Of a stretch of 64,000 nt of DNA, positions 1-8,884 are shown one piece after another. Below the pieces are notes generated by a model. The model saw only the letters and a program-made list of their open reading frames with translations, made no database searches and was not told the DNA's origin. Positions within the stretch are counted from its first letter, which is position 1, and every line of letters begins with the position of its first letter. Origin of the DNA: Polaromonas sp. (lineage in GTDB: Bacteria > Pseudomonadota > Gammaproteobacteria > Burkholderiales > Burkholderiaceae_C); NCBI RefSeq assembly GCF_030680935.1, contig NZ_JAUXUP010000011.1:47102-111101 (forward strand), written 5' to 3'. The position numbers were made by a program, and so were the translations under genes.

Positions 1-303
1 AAATTGAATTTCCAAAAGTCGCCGTTACAGGTTCAGCTCAAGGCGGGTCACTCTCAAATAACTGCGGTACTTAGGCCCCCAAAAAATGGACGCATGGTCC
101 AATCGCACAGTTTCACTGAATGGTGCTCCTGCCGTTTCCCGCCACACGCCCTCCCCTTTAATTCGAGCACCGGGCGCTATCAACACGACATTCAATAAGT
201 ATGAATTTCGGCCGGCATCCTGTCATCCTGCAAACAGACTAGAAAGCCACACTTTTCACAACGCACAAACACCCACGCGGCTCCAACCATCGAGAAGCCG
301 TTT
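1..303. other. Left-edge stretch with no supported gene
   Basis: This stretch has lower GC than the neighbouring genes. Short open frames exist on both strands, but none has a ribosome binding site, a recognisable domain or a composition like the real genes here. It lies downstream of the GIY-YIG gene, which is read leftwards. It could hold that gene's 3' untranslated region or a decayed gene. Confidence 0.4.
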
Positions 304-714
304 CTAAGCCTGCCAAACCCCATACCCCAACTCCCGCAGCGCAATACCGAGTTCGACTTCCATGTCACGCGCGCCTTCATACGGCATGGGGTTGTACATG
401 GCGTACAGCGCGGGCAACAGCCGTATGCCCCACTTCTGCACATACACATTGGCCTGGATGCCGGCCTTGTGTTTGTCAAAACGCACATCGGGGTCCAGGC
501 CTGTCATGCCCACGTACACAAAGGGCTGGCCCAGCAGATAGTCGGGATTGGCGCGGCGAAAGCGGCCCACGTTCCACACCTCATCGGACAGCTCGATCAC
601 ATAGACGTGGTAGTGGTGGCTGCGCGGGGTGCGCGGCTTTTTTGCGCGCGGTTTGGCCGGGGCCGCATCGGCAGCGGCTGGCGGGCTTTTCTTTCTGGGT
701 GGGCGTGTCACCAT
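304..714 (-). CDS. GIY-YIG-like small basic protein
   Basis: The product is 136 residues. Residues 1-33 are a Lys/Pro/Ala-rich, probably disordered and DNA- or RNA-binding tail. The core resembles a minimal GIY-YIG nuclease fold. HVYVIEL (about 36-42) matches the first signature strand and FVYVGMTG (65-72) the second. Arg78 lies in the following helix, and acidic residues near 115-121 could serve as the metal ligand. The start is the ATG at 712-714; no earlier in-frame start is better placed. The gene stands alone, so its role (repair, endonuclease, or a fold reused without catalysis) cannot be read from neighbours. The fold call is fairly good; the activity is not established. Confidence 0.6.
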   Translation of the reverse strand: MVTRPPRKKSPPAAADAAPAKPRAKKPRTPRSHHYHVYVIELSDEVWNVGRFRRANPDYLLGQPFVYVGMTGLDPDVRFDKHKAGIQANVYVQKWGIRLLPALYAMYNPMPYEGARDMEVELGIALRELGYGVWQA

Positions 715-755
715 GGTTTGCAGAAGTATGCAGCACCTAGCCGGGGCGTTGATTA

Positions 756-810
756 GCTATTAAATAGATAGCTGTTTGGGCTTATTCCCAAAGGGCTGGA
801 GGCCGATTTT
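756..810 (+). repeat. Dispersed ATAGCTGCTTGCGC repeat, copy 1
   Basis: The head is GCTAT, a 7-nt loop, then ATAGC. It is followed by a diverged TGTTTGGGC core and a perfect tail AAAGGGCTGGAGGCC with a T-rich end. It lies between the MFS gene stop and the GIY-YIG start. Its orientation opposes the flanking genes. Confidence 0.85.
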
Positions 811-850
811 GCTTGAAGAATTCAGGCCGGCACCGTGACAGGTGACTCCG

Positions 851-2083
851 TCAAAGACCGCGCTGTGCGTCGCGCCTGCGCAGCAGCCAGGCAAACAAAA
901 CCCCGACGACCACCATCACCGCGCCACCCAGCGCCACCACTGCCCCGCTGCCCAGGCGCGTGATCAGGCTGGCGGCCAGCACCACACCCACTGACTGGCC
1001 CAGAAACAGAAAAGATGCAAACAGCGTCACCGCCGTGCCGCGGGCCGCCGGGGCCATTTGTGTGGCGTTGGCCTGCATGGTGTTGTGAAACATGAAAAAG
1101 CCAAAACCCGCCAGCAGGCTGGCCGGCAGTGCCGGCAACCAGTGCGGCGTAAAGGCCAGCAACAGCGCGCTCAGGCCCACCAGTGCGCCACCGGCCAGAA
1201 CCAGTGCGTGCTGGCGGAAGCGCCTGATCAGATGCCTGCCCACCGCCATGTACACCACGCCACCCAGGCCAAACAGCGCCACAATGGCACCCGCCACCGA
1301 CAGGCTCAAGCCCAAGCTGCCGTGCAGGTGTGAGGCCCAGATGGCCAGCACGCCAAACCCCGCCGCGCCCTCTACAAAAGCCAGCAGCAGCACCAGCCGT
1401 GACCAGGGGCCGGTGATGATCAACACCGCCTGCCGCACAAAGCCGGTCCGCACGCCCTGCGCCGCAGCCGCGCTGGCGGCGGGGGCGGCCTGTTGCCGGC
1501 GCCAATCCAGCAGCAGCAAGGCGCCCACCACCCCAAACAGCAGTGTCAAAAAGGCAAAGGCCCAGCGCCAGCCCAGCGCATCTGTCAGCAGGCCACCGGC
1601 CAGTTGCCCACCCACAATGCCCAGGGTGCTTCCCAGGCCGGTGCGTGTCAGCATTTCCTGCAACTGCTCGGGCGGCACGCTGTCGCCCACCCAGGCCATG
1701 GCCAGCGGGATCAGTGCCGCTGCGGTCAGCGCCATCAGCAGGCGGGCAAACACCAGCATCTCCAGGCTGGTGGCCAGCAAGGCCAGGGCGCTGCCCACGC
1801 AGCAGCCCAGCGTGGCAAAGGCGACGACGCGAAACTTGCCAAGCCGGTCGCCCAGCGGCCCATAAAACAATTGCGCCAGCCCATAGGTCACCGCAAACAC
1901 CGACACCACCTGCGCGGCCTGCGCCAGGTTGACCGCAAACACGCGTGACAGCTCGGGCAGCATGGCGTCGCAAATACGCTGAGCCACCATGCTGGCAAAC
2001 GTGGCCAGCGACAGCAGCGTGATGCTGCGCCGCGTGGCCGCAGACAACGGGGCAGCAGGCAATCCGGAAGCGATGGCGCTCAC
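851..2083 (-). CDS. MFS transporter (DHA1-type drug/sugar efflux)
   Basis: This is a major facilitator of about 410 residues with 12 predicted hydrophobic helices in two halves. The first loop contains GPLGDRLGKFR, a good match to the MFS motif A (GxLaDrxGrr), and a second, weaker pseudo-repeat follows mid-protein. The family exports drugs or small metabolites by proton antiport across the inner membrane; the substrate is not predictable. The start is uncertain. A GTG at 2081-2083 lies 10 nt after the stop of the upstream penicillin-binding protein gene, while a TTG at 2125 would overlap that gene by about 30 nt. I prefer the GTG. Tight packing suggests co-transcription with the PBP gene. Confidence 0.8.
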   Translation of the reverse strand: MSAIASGLPAAPLSAATRRSITLLSLATFASMVAQRICDAMLPELSRVFAVNLAQAAQVVSVFAVTYGLAQLFYGPLGDRLGKFRVVAFATLGCCVGSALALLATSLEMLVFARLLMALTAAALIPLAMAWVGDSVPPEQLQEMLTRTGLGSTLGIVGGQLAGGLLTDALGWRWAFAFLTLLFGVVGALLLLDWRRQQAAPAASAAAAQGVRTGFVRQAVLIITGPWSRLVLLLAFVEGAAGFGVLAIWASHLHGSLGLSLSVAGAIVALFGLGGVVYMAVGRHLIRRFRQHALVLAGGALVGLSALLLAFTPHWLPALPASLLAGFGFFMFHNTMQANATQMAPAARGTAVTLFASFLFLGQSVGVVLAASLITRLGSGAVVALGGAVMVVVGVLFAWLLRRRDAQRGL

Positions 2084-2093
2084 CCTCGGGGCG

Positions 2094-4607
2094 TTATGGC
2101 GCGCGCTCACCCGCCGGCGCGCCAATCACGACGCCTGGCGTGGGAAAGCGCGGATTGGCGGGCTGCGGTTGGCCCACACCGCCGCTGGCCGGAGCCGGTC
2201 GGGCGCCGGGGACGGGCTCCCAGCGCTGCTGGTCGTTGCCACCCGGCGGGAACTGGGGCGGAAACTGTGAAGAGGATGGCGGCGGAAATTGCTGTGGAAA
2301 TGGGGCCGGGCCCTGCTGCGGGCTCTGCGGATAAAACACCGTTCCAGGCTGCTGCTGCTGTTGTTGTTGCTGCTGCTGCGGTTGCGGCACGTAAACCGGC
2401 GAGGCCTGCTCTTCAGCCGGTGGCCGTGGCGGTGCCACGCCTTGCGGCGCGGAGGGGAACAGCGACTGGAACCAGTCGCTGACCTGGCTGGCCACACTTT
2501 CCGGGGCGCCTGTAATTTTGGGTGCGTCAAAACGCCGCTGCACATCCACCACCCGTGCACGCAGCGATTGTGCAAAAAAGTCGCCCACCATGGGCAGCGC
2601 ACTGCGTGCACCCTGCCCCCAGCTGTCGCCCATGGTGATGCGGTTGTCATTGAACCCCACCCAGGCGCCGGCCACCAGTTGCGGGTGCATCAGGATGAAC
2701 CAGCCGTCGGTGTTGTCTTGTGTGGTGCCGGTTTTGCCGGCCACGTCGGCCTGAATGCCAAAACGCGCACGGATGGCAACACCGGTGCCCTGGTCCACCA
2801 CACCCCGCATCGCGTCGATCAGAATCTGCGCGCTGGCCAGCGATAGGCCCTGCTCTGGCGCCTTGGCCTGGAAGGTCTCCAGCACCTTGCCTTTGCGGTT
2901 AGTCACGCGCAGCACCAGAAAGGGCTCAATGTAATTGCCGTCGTTCGCAATCGTGGCGTAGCTGGCCACCATTTCCTTCAGGGTGACCGGGCTGGTGCCC
3001 AGCGCCAGGGAAGGCACTTCTTCCAGTTTGCTCTGGCGCACACCCATGGCCTGCGCCAGATTGGCCACACGGCGCGGGCCGACGCTTTGCATGACCTGCG
3101 CGGTGATGGTGTTTTTGGAATAAACCAGACCATTGCGCAAGCTCATCATCTCGCCGCTGGGCGGGCTGCTGTCACTGGGCCGCCAGACCTGGCCGCCGCC
3201 CAGCGGAATCTCGACCGCCTGGTCCATATAGCCGTCGGTGGCACGCGCGCCGTTTTCAAAGGCCGCGCCATACACAAAGGGCTTGAAGGTAGAGCCCGGC
3301 TGGCGCCGCGCCTGCTGCACATGGTCAAACGGGTCTTTGGCAAAGTCGCGGCTGCCTACCCAGGCCTTGATATGGCCTGTGGCAGGGTCCAGCGCCAGAA
3401 AACCGGCTTGCAGCCGCGTTTTTTCCTGGCGCAGCGTCTGCATGAAGGCCGTGTCGGCCTGCAACTGCTTCAGGGCTTCTTCATCGCTCTGGCCGCCTTC
3501 GCGCGCCAGTTTGTACTCACGCGTCTCGCGCACAACGGCGCGCGTCAGCTCTTTTTTGCCGGCCCAGGCGCGTGGCCCCCACTCGTTGTTGGCGTTGCCC
3601 TGCAAGGTATTGCCGTGGCGCACCACCGCCTGATTGGCCATGTTTTGCAGGCGCGAGTCGATGGTGGTGTGTATCACCAGCCCGTCAGCATAGATGTTGT
3701 AGTCGTTGCGGTCTGCCCATTCAATCAGCCAGCGGCGCAAAAACTGCGCCACATGCGGCGCGGCGCCCAGTGGTTCGGTCTGCCTTTCAAAGTCCACTTT
3801 CAGCGGGCGCTTTTTCAGCGCATCAAGCTTTTTGGCGTCCAGCTTGTTGTGCTTGACCATCTGCCCCAGAACGATGTTGCGGCGCTCTTTGGCACGCTCG
3901 GGGTTGAGCACCGGGTTGTAATAACTGGTGCCTTTGAGCATGCCGATCAGGGTGGCGCTTTCCAGCACGTCCAGCTTGCTGGCCGGTTTGTCAAAGTAGG
4001 TCTGCGCCGCCATTTCAATACCGAAGGCGTTGTACAAAAACGGCACGGTGTTGAGGTAGGTCTCCAGGATTTCGTCTTTGGTGTACACGGCCTCAATCTT
4101 CAGCGCGGTGATGACCTCCTTGATCTTGCGCGTCAGGCTGCGCGAGCGGCCGACCTCTTCGGGAAACAGGTTGCGCGCCAGTTGCTGCGTGATGGTGGAT
4201 CCGCCCTGCGTGTCACCGCCAAAGGTGTAAAAGACCGCCGCCGCAGTGCGCTTGAAGTCAATGCCGTGGTGGTCGTAAAAGCGGTGGTCTTCGGTGGATA
4301 TCAGCGCCGCCAGCACATTGGGCGATATGTCGGCCATCTTGACGCGGTCGCGGTTGGCGCGTTTGAAGATGGCCAGCTCTTTGCCATCGACCGACATCAC
4401 CATGGCGGGTTGCTGCGACTTCGATTGCAGGATGTCCCGGATGCTGGGTGTGAAGGGGATCAGCAGCAGCACATACAGAAACAGCAGGCCAGGCAGGGCC
4501 GCAAGCGAAAGCAACACGCCGCGTCGGGTCGGGTGGCGCAGGTGGTACATGGCCTGGTCGGCCAGGGGCCGGGCGCGGGCAACAAGGCGGGCAAGAAAGG
4601 TGTTCAT
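2094..4607 (-). CDS. Class A penicillin-binding protein 1A-like, paralogue 1
   Basis: This bifunctional murein synthase has 837 residues. One N-terminal membrane helix (about 30-52) places the rest in the periplasm. The glycosyltransferase 51 domain shows catalytic Glu106 in TEDHRFYDHHG and GGSTITQQLARN (135-146). The transpeptidase carries the SxxK motif in PGSTFKPF (Ser439, Lys442), SKN (497-499) and KTGTTQDN (from 625). The last 120 residues are Pro/Gln-rich, with an uninterrupted run of ten glutamines coded by a CAG/CAA microsatellite. The start is the ATG at 4607; the upstream extension is not credible. A close paralogue lies just upstream on the same strand. The tail length suggests an envelope-spanning or partner-binding disordered region, which is inference. 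Confidence 0.92.
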   Translation of the reverse strand: MNTFLARLVARARPLADQAMYHLRHPTRRGVLLSLAALPGLLFLYVLLLIPFTPSIRDILQSKSQQPAMVMSVDGKELAIFKRANRDRVKMADISPNVLAALISTEDHRFYDHHGIDFKRTAAAVFYTFGGDTQGGSTITQQLARNLFPEEVGRSRSLTRKIKEVITALKIEAVYTKDEILETYLNTVPFLYNAFGIEMAAQTYFDKPASKLDVLESATLIGMLKGTSYYNPVLNPERAKERRNIVLGQMVKHNKLDAKKLDALKKRPLKVDFERQTEPLGAAPHVAQFLRRWLIEWADRNDYNIYADGLVIHTTIDSRLQNMANQAVVRHGNTLQGNANNEWGPRAWAGKKELTRAVVRETREYKLAREGGQSDEEALKQLQADTAFMQTLRQEKTRLQAGFLALDPATGHIKAWVGSRDFAKDPFDHVQQARRQPGSTFKPFVYGAAFENGARATDGYMDQAVEIPLGGGQVWRPSDSSPPSGEMMSLRNGLVYSKNTITAQVMQSVGPRRVANLAQAMGVRQSKLEEVPSLALGTSPVTLKEMVASYATIANDGNYIEPFLVLRVTNRKGKVLETFQAKAPEQGLSLASAQILIDAMRGVVDQGTGVAIRARFGIQADVAGKTGTTQDNTDGWFILMHPQLVAGAWVGFNDNRITMGDSWGQGARSALPMVGDFFAQSLRARVVDVQRRFDAPKITGAPESVASQVSDWFQSLFPSAPQGVAPPRPPAEEQASPVYVPQPQQQQQQQQQQPGTVFYPQSPQQGPAPFPQQFPPPSSSQFPPQFPPGGNDQQRWEPVPGARPAPASGGVGQPQPANPRFPTPGVVIGAPAGERAP

Positions 4608-4676
4608 CTGCGCCCAGTGTAAAACGGCAGGCCACCCTGCCCGTAACAAACGCCCGGCCCTGCCTGGGCTTGAAGC

Positions 4677-4731
4677 GAAATAGGGCACCAGCCCTTGTAG
4701 GACGAGCGCAAGCAGCTATGTATTTGATAGC
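4677..4731 (-). repeat. Dispersed ATAGCTGCTTGCGC repeat, copy 2
   Basis: Read on the minus strand it gives GCTAT, 7 nt, ATAGCTGCTTGCGC, a spacer and CAAGGGCTGGTGCC. It lies between the two tandem PBP1A genes and is parallel to them. Confidence 0.88.
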
Positions 4732-4842
4732 GCACTTTTGCTGTTTGCCCTGCTGCCCGCTTAAGCGTGCGCCCTGAGCTTGCTACGGGGCTACGCGCGG
4801 ACAGGCTTAGACAACTCCGCCCGAACGGCCTGCAACACCCCA

Positions 4843-7344
4843 CTAAGGGTTGCCAGGGGCGGCGGGCGCTGCCACTTCAGACAGCGGAAAGCTTGGCTGC
4901 GGCTCCACCGCAGGCAGGTCGACGCGCTTGGGCAAGCCGGGGTCGGCCGGCGGCAGGTCTATACGCACGCCGCCAGCCGGCCAGTCGCGCTGGGGCTGAG
5001 CTTGAGGCTGGGTGGCCTGCGCCGGGTGAATCTGGATGTTCACATATTTGATAGGCGGCGGAGACAACACACCCGCCGAAGCTGCGGCAGCAGGCAAAGC
5101 GGCGCCCACCAGTTGCGGCGGCTCAACACCGGCTTGCAACTGCGGATCGGCGGCCAGAAGCGCTGCGTTTTGGTCTGCAAATGGTGCCGGCACGGTGCTG
5201 ATGCCCGCAGGCGCAGAAAACCGGGCACGGGTATCCAGCAGTTTGGCCTTGAACGCCTGCTGAAAAAAGTCGCCCACCACGGGCAGCGCACTTTGGGCGC
5301 CCTGGCCCCAACGCTCGCCCAAGGTGACGCGGTTGTCGTTAAAACCGGTCCAGGCACCAGCCACCAGTTGCGGGTGCATCAGGATGAACCAGCCGTCGGT
5401 GTTGTCCTGCGTGGTACCGGTCTTGCCGGCCACATCGGCGCGTATGCCGTAGCGGCTGCGTATGCCGGCGCCCGTGCCCTGGTCAATCACACCGCGCATG
5501 ACGTCTACCAGCATGTTGGCCGCCTGGGTGGACATGGCGGCCTCGGCAATCGCGGGCTCAAACGCCTCCAGCACCGCACCGTTGCGGTCTTCCACACGGG
5601 TGACCATCATCGGTGCCACATAGCGGCCGTCATTGACCAGCGAGCCATAGCTGGCAACCATCTCTTTAAGGGTCACCGGGCTGGTGCCCAGTGCCAATGA
5701 CAGCACTTCATCGAGCTTGCTCTGACGCACGCCCAAGCTGTGGGCCAGCCGGGCCACACGCGCTGGCCCCACCACCTGCATGACCTGGGCGGTGATGGTG
5801 TTTTTGGAGTAGACCAGGCCCTCGCGCAGGGTCATGGGTGCGCCGCTGGGGCCACCGCCGTCAGAAGGCCGCCAGAACGTACCGTCGCCCAGCGGTATGT
5901 CGACCGCCTGGTCCATGAAAGGGTCGTACGGGCGTGAGCCGTTTTCAAACGCGGCGCCATACACAAAAGGCTTGAAAGTTGAGCCCGGCTGCCTGCGCGC
6001 CTGGGCCACGTGGTCATACTGGTCCAGCGTGAAGTCGCGGCTGCCCACCCAGGCCAATACATGGCCGTTGCCCGGGTTCAGCGCCAGAAAACCGGCCTGC
6101 AGGCGTGTCTTGTCCTCACGCAGCTTCTCCATGAAGGCCGTGTCACCAGCAGTGCGCTTGAGGGCTTCCTCTTCGGTCTGGCCAGCGGCGCGTGCGGCTT
6201 TGTACTCGGGCGTGTCCAGCACCAGGGCCAGCATCAGCTCGCGTTTTTTGCCTGGCTTGCCACCCTTGCCTTTGGCTTCGGTCCAGCCTGACTTGTGCGC
6301 CCAGTCTGCATCTGACAGGTCCTGCAGTTTGTCGGCCTGACGCGTCACCGCTTCATTGGCCATGGCTTGCAGGCGCGAGTCTATGGTGGTGTGCACCACC
6401 AGCCCGTCGGCGAAAATGTTGTACTCATTGCGGTCGGCCCACTCGATCAGCCAGCGCCGCATCTGCTGCATGAAATGCGGCGCCGGGCCCAGCTCTGGCG
6501 GCTGGCGTGCAAAGTCCACTTGCAAGGGCATGTTCTGCAGCGCCGCCAGCTGTTCGGCAGGCAGCTTCTGGTGCCTGACCATGCGGCCCAGCACGGTGTT
6601 GCGGCGTTGCAGCGCGCGCTCGGGGTTGAGCACCGGGTTGTAGTAACTGGTGCCCTTGAGCATGCCGATCAGGGTGGCACTTTGCAACACATCGAGCTTG
6701 TCGGCGGTTTTATCAAAGTAGGTGCGTGCCGCCATCTCAATGCCGTAGGCGTTGTACAGAAAAGGCACGGTGTTCAGGTAGGTCTCCAGAATTTCGTCCT
6801 TGGAGTAAACCGCCTCGATCTTCAGGGAGGTGATGGCCTCCTTGATCTTGCGCGTCATGGTGCGGGATCGGCCTATTTCTGCCGGGTAGAGGTTGCGCGC
6901 CAGCTGCTGTGTGATGGTGGAGCCGCCCTGCACCTTGCCCTGCAGCGTATTGGCGGCAGCAGACAGCGTGCGCTTGAGGTCCAGCCCGCGATGGCTGTAA
7001 AACCGGGCATCTTCGGTCGCGACCAGCGCGTTTTTGACGTGGGGCGAAATGTCTTCCAGCTTGACCCAGTCACGATTGGCGCGTTCAAAAACCGCCAGCT
7101 CCTGGCCGTCGGCGGACAGCACCACCGAAGCTTTGGCCGACTTCGTCTTGCGCAGGTCGTCAATACTGGGGGTGAAAGGAATCAGCGCCAGCGCGTAGAG
7201 CAGCAGCACCACTGGCACAGCCAAGAGGCCCCAGGCCAGGCCGCGCAGGGTTGGATGCCTGGCAGCCAGGGCAAGTGCGGCGCCAAAACGACGCATAGGC
7301 GAAATCGAGGGGGATGCGGCGGGTGTATCGGTGGGCGTATTCAT
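4843..7344 (-). CDS. Class A penicillin-binding protein 1A-like, paralogue 2
   Basis: This 833-residue paralogue of the next gene downstream has the same architecture. A membrane helix lies at about 36-57. Glycosyltransferase 51 has Glu111 in TEDARFYSHRG and GGSTITQQLARN (140-151). The transpeptidase has PGSTFKPF (Ser455, Lys458), SKN (513-515) and KTGTTQDN (from 641). It differs by an inserted Lys/Gly-rich loop (about 357-368) and a Pro/Ala-rich tail without polyglutamine. It polymerises lipid II and cross-links peptidoglycan in the periplasm. The start is the ATG at 7344. All catalytic motifs are intact in both copies, so neither looks like a decaying duplicate. Confidence 0.92.
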   Translation of the reverse strand: MNTPTDTPAASPSISPMRRFGAALALAARHPTLRGLAWGLLAVPVVLLLYALALIPFTPSIDDLRKTKSAKASVVLSADGQELAVFERANRDWVKLEDISPHVKNALVATEDARFYSHRGLDLKRTLSAAANTLQGKVQGGSTITQQLARNLYPAEIGRSRTMTRKIKEAITSLKIEAVYSKDEILETYLNTVPFLYNAYGIEMAARTYFDKTADKLDVLQSATLIGMLKGTSYYNPVLNPERALQRRNTVLGRMVRHQKLPAEQLAALQNMPLQVDFARQPPELGPAPHFMQQMRRWLIEWADRNEYNIFADGLVVHTTIDSRLQAMANEAVTRQADKLQDLSDADWAHKSGWTEAKGKGGKPGKKRELMLALVLDTPEYKAARAAGQTEEEALKRTAGDTAFMEKLREDKTRLQAGFLALNPGNGHVLAWVGSRDFTLDQYDHVAQARRQPGSTFKPFVYGAAFENGSRPYDPFMDQAVDIPLGDGTFWRPSDGGGPSGAPMTLREGLVYSKNTITAQVMQVVGPARVARLAHSLGVRQSKLDEVLSLALGTSPVTLKEMVASYGSLVNDGRYVAPMMVTRVEDRNGAVLEAFEPAIAEAAMSTQAANMLVDVMRGVIDQGTGAGIRSRYGIRADVAGKTGTTQDNTDGWFILMHPQLVAGAWTGFNDNRVTLGERWGQGAQSALPVVGDFFQQAFKAKLLDTRARFSAPAGISTVPAPFADQNAALLAADPQLQAGVEPPQLVGAALPAAAASAGVLSPPPIKYVNIQIHPAQATQPQAQPQRDWPAGGVRIDLPPADPGLPKRVDLPAVEPQPSFPLSEVAAPAAPGNP

Positions 7345-7437
7345 TCACCGCGAGGCTAAGGCACGGCGCATGCCGGGGCTGTAGGACGAAGCGCAAGAAG
7401 CCCATCGTCCGCTTTCGTGCGGCGCCTCCCGACGGAC

Positions 7438-8019
7438 TTACACCTTCCGGGTCAAGGGCTTCCAGCCTGCAAACTGCGGGTAATGGCGCTGCACCACCGC
7501 ACCGTCAAAATCCCAGGCGATACATTTGCCGACGTGGTACGGCGGCCCGGCGGTTTCAGCCACAGGCGCGCCCGACTGCCGGCGCAGCCGCTCGCGGTAC
7601 ACGGGAACAGTCTGGTAAGCGGCGGTCGCCATGTTGAACAGCAGCTCACGCAGGTGTGTGCAGCCGCGTATGCCGCCCAGGGCTTTCTCAATCGCCTGGC
7701 GCCAGCCCGGGCCCATGGTGACACCCACCATCTGCTGCATCGGGTCCACCCCCTGTTGGCATTCGGCAAACGGCGTGTGGTCGCTGGCGGTGGCAATTTC
7801 GCGGATGGTCATGTGGTCGTCCACCGTGGCGCGTATTGCCATGCCGTGTATCGGTGTGCCGGGCGGCATGTCGCCGCGCTCCGAGCGGTCCAGCGGGTAG
7901 GTTTTGGTGTCGCTCATCTCGGCTTCGATGTCCCACAGGCCGTCTTCGCGCAGGTAGCCTCGGTAAACGACGGCGCGGGTGTGCAGGTGGGTTCGGGCTT
8001 GGGGTGCGGGCAGTGGCAT
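7438..8019 (-). CDS. DUF2889 family protein
   Basis: This cytosolic protein of 193 residues matches my recollection of DUF2889. Typical features are an N-terminal HTRAVVYRGYLREDGLWDIE strand region, TIREIATASDHTPF mid-protein, and GCTHLRELLF followed by a conserved C-terminal Cys/Tyr/Pro-rich segment. Conserved His and Cys residues hint at metal or ligand binding, but no biochemical role is known to me. The ATG at 8019 starts at MPLPAP; the longer reading to 8124 would include the adjacent repeat and is unlikely. It lies 93 nt upstream of the second PBP1A gene, so a shared transcript is possible. Confidence 0.65.
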   Translation of the reverse strand: MPLPAPQARTHLHTRAVVYRGYLREDGLWDIEAEMSDTKTYPLDRSERGDMPPGTPIHGMAIRATVDDHMTIREIATASDHTPFAECQQGVDPMQQMVGVTMGPGWRQAIEKALGGIRGCTHLRELLFNMATAAYQTVPVYRERLRRQSGAPVAETAGPPYHVGKCIAWDFDGAVVQRHYPQFAGWKPLTRKV

Positions 8020-8112
8020 GGCGGTTCTTGTCTTGATCGGGGTAAACAGGCATTTTCCCCGGAAGACGGGGGCGACGCTGCGCTGGCGGCGACAAGTGTT
8101 TGGTCTGAGCAT

Positions 8113-8167
8113 CAAATTGGCCACCAGCCCTTGCTGTATATGCGCAAACAGCTATTGGTTTTGTAGC
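8113..8167 (-). repeat. Dispersed ATAGCTGCTTGCGC repeat, copy 3
   Basis: Minus-strand reading: GCTAC, 7-nt loop, ATAGCTGTTTGCGCA, spacer, CAAGGGCTGGTGGCC. It lies in the gap between the DUF2889 start and msrB. The rest of the 8168-8392 gap shows no gene. Confidence 0.85.
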
Positions 8168-8392
8168 AACTATCGCTTGCAGGCCAACGGTGTCCGGATC
8201 GCGGCCTGGCCTGAAAACCGGATCTCCTTGCCGGAATTGAATCTCTTGCCGAACAAGCTGCGTACCAGACGTACGTACGCGCCGGACAAAGAACAGCGCC
8301 CAACAGTAGCCCTGCCAGCGTTGCTGCTGTAAGAAAACCCCTTCAGCGCCGACCGATACACAAAGCCAAAATGGCTACCCAAGGAGATTGAC

Positions 8393-8884
8393 ATGATGAG
8401 CCGAAGAAACACCCTGCTGGGCCTGGGCGCCCTGTCCGCCGTACTGGCTGGCGCCCGTGGCCTCCTGACGGGTTCGTCCGCACATGCTGCCCGCACCTAC
8501 GAAATCACCCGCACCGACGCCGAGTGGAAAAAAATGCTGAATGCCGACCAGTACAAGGTCTTGCGCAAGGCAGGTACCGAGACGCCCTACACCAGCCCGC
8601 TGAACAAGGAAAAGCGAGCCGGTGTGTACAGCTGTGCAGGCTGTGCCCTGCCCCTGTTCTCATCGACCACCAAATACGAAAGCGGTACCGGCTGGCCCAG
8701 CTTCTGGCAGGCGATGGATAAAGCCGTGGCAGAAGAAAGCGACACCAGCCTCTTCATGAAACGTATCGAGGCCTTGTGCAGCCGCTGCGGCGGGCACCTG
8801 GGCCATGTCTTTGACGACGGCCCCAAACCCACCGGTCTGCGTTACTGCATGAACGGTGTGGCCATGAATTTCAAGGCGGCCTGA
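8393..8884 (+). CDS. msrB: Exported peptide-methionine (R)-S-oxide reductase MsrB
   Basis: MsrB reduces methionine-R-sulfoxide in proteins. The 163-residue product begins with a twin-arginine-type signal (SRRNTLLGLG, hydrophobic to about residue 31), so the enzyme probably acts in the periplasm. Zinc ligands are Cys81/Cys84 (SCAGC) and Cys129/Cys132 (CSRCGGHLGH). The catalytic cysteine is Cys152 in RYCMNG. An AAGGAG ribosome site stands 6 nt before the ATG. The stop shares one base with the msrA start (TGATG), so translation is coupled and both stereoisomer reductases are made together. The next genes continue the same theme of envelope methionine oxidation. Confidence 0.95.
   Translation: MMSRRNTLLGLGALSAVLAGARGLLTGSSAHAARTYEITRTDAEWKKMLNADQYKVLRKAGTETPYTSPLNKEKRAGVYSCAGCALPLFSSTTKYESGTGWPSFWQAMDKAVAEESDTSLFMKRIEALCSRCGGHLGHVFDDGPKPTGLRYCMNGVAMNFKAA

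Noticed and set aside
822-1973. A 383-residue frame on the same strand as the MFS gene
   Set aside because: Frame-shifted reading of the MFS gene with Gly/Arg/Ala-rich sequence and no helices in order.
3087-4622. A 511-residue open frame antisense to the first PBP1A gene
   Set aside because: Shadow frame; the PBP1A motifs on the minus strand are unambiguous.
7380-7425. A GCGCAAGAAGCCC stretch near the second PBP1A start resembling the dispersed repeat
   Set aside because: Lacks the stem-loop head with 7-base spacing and the AAGGGCTGG tail; chance similarity is likely.
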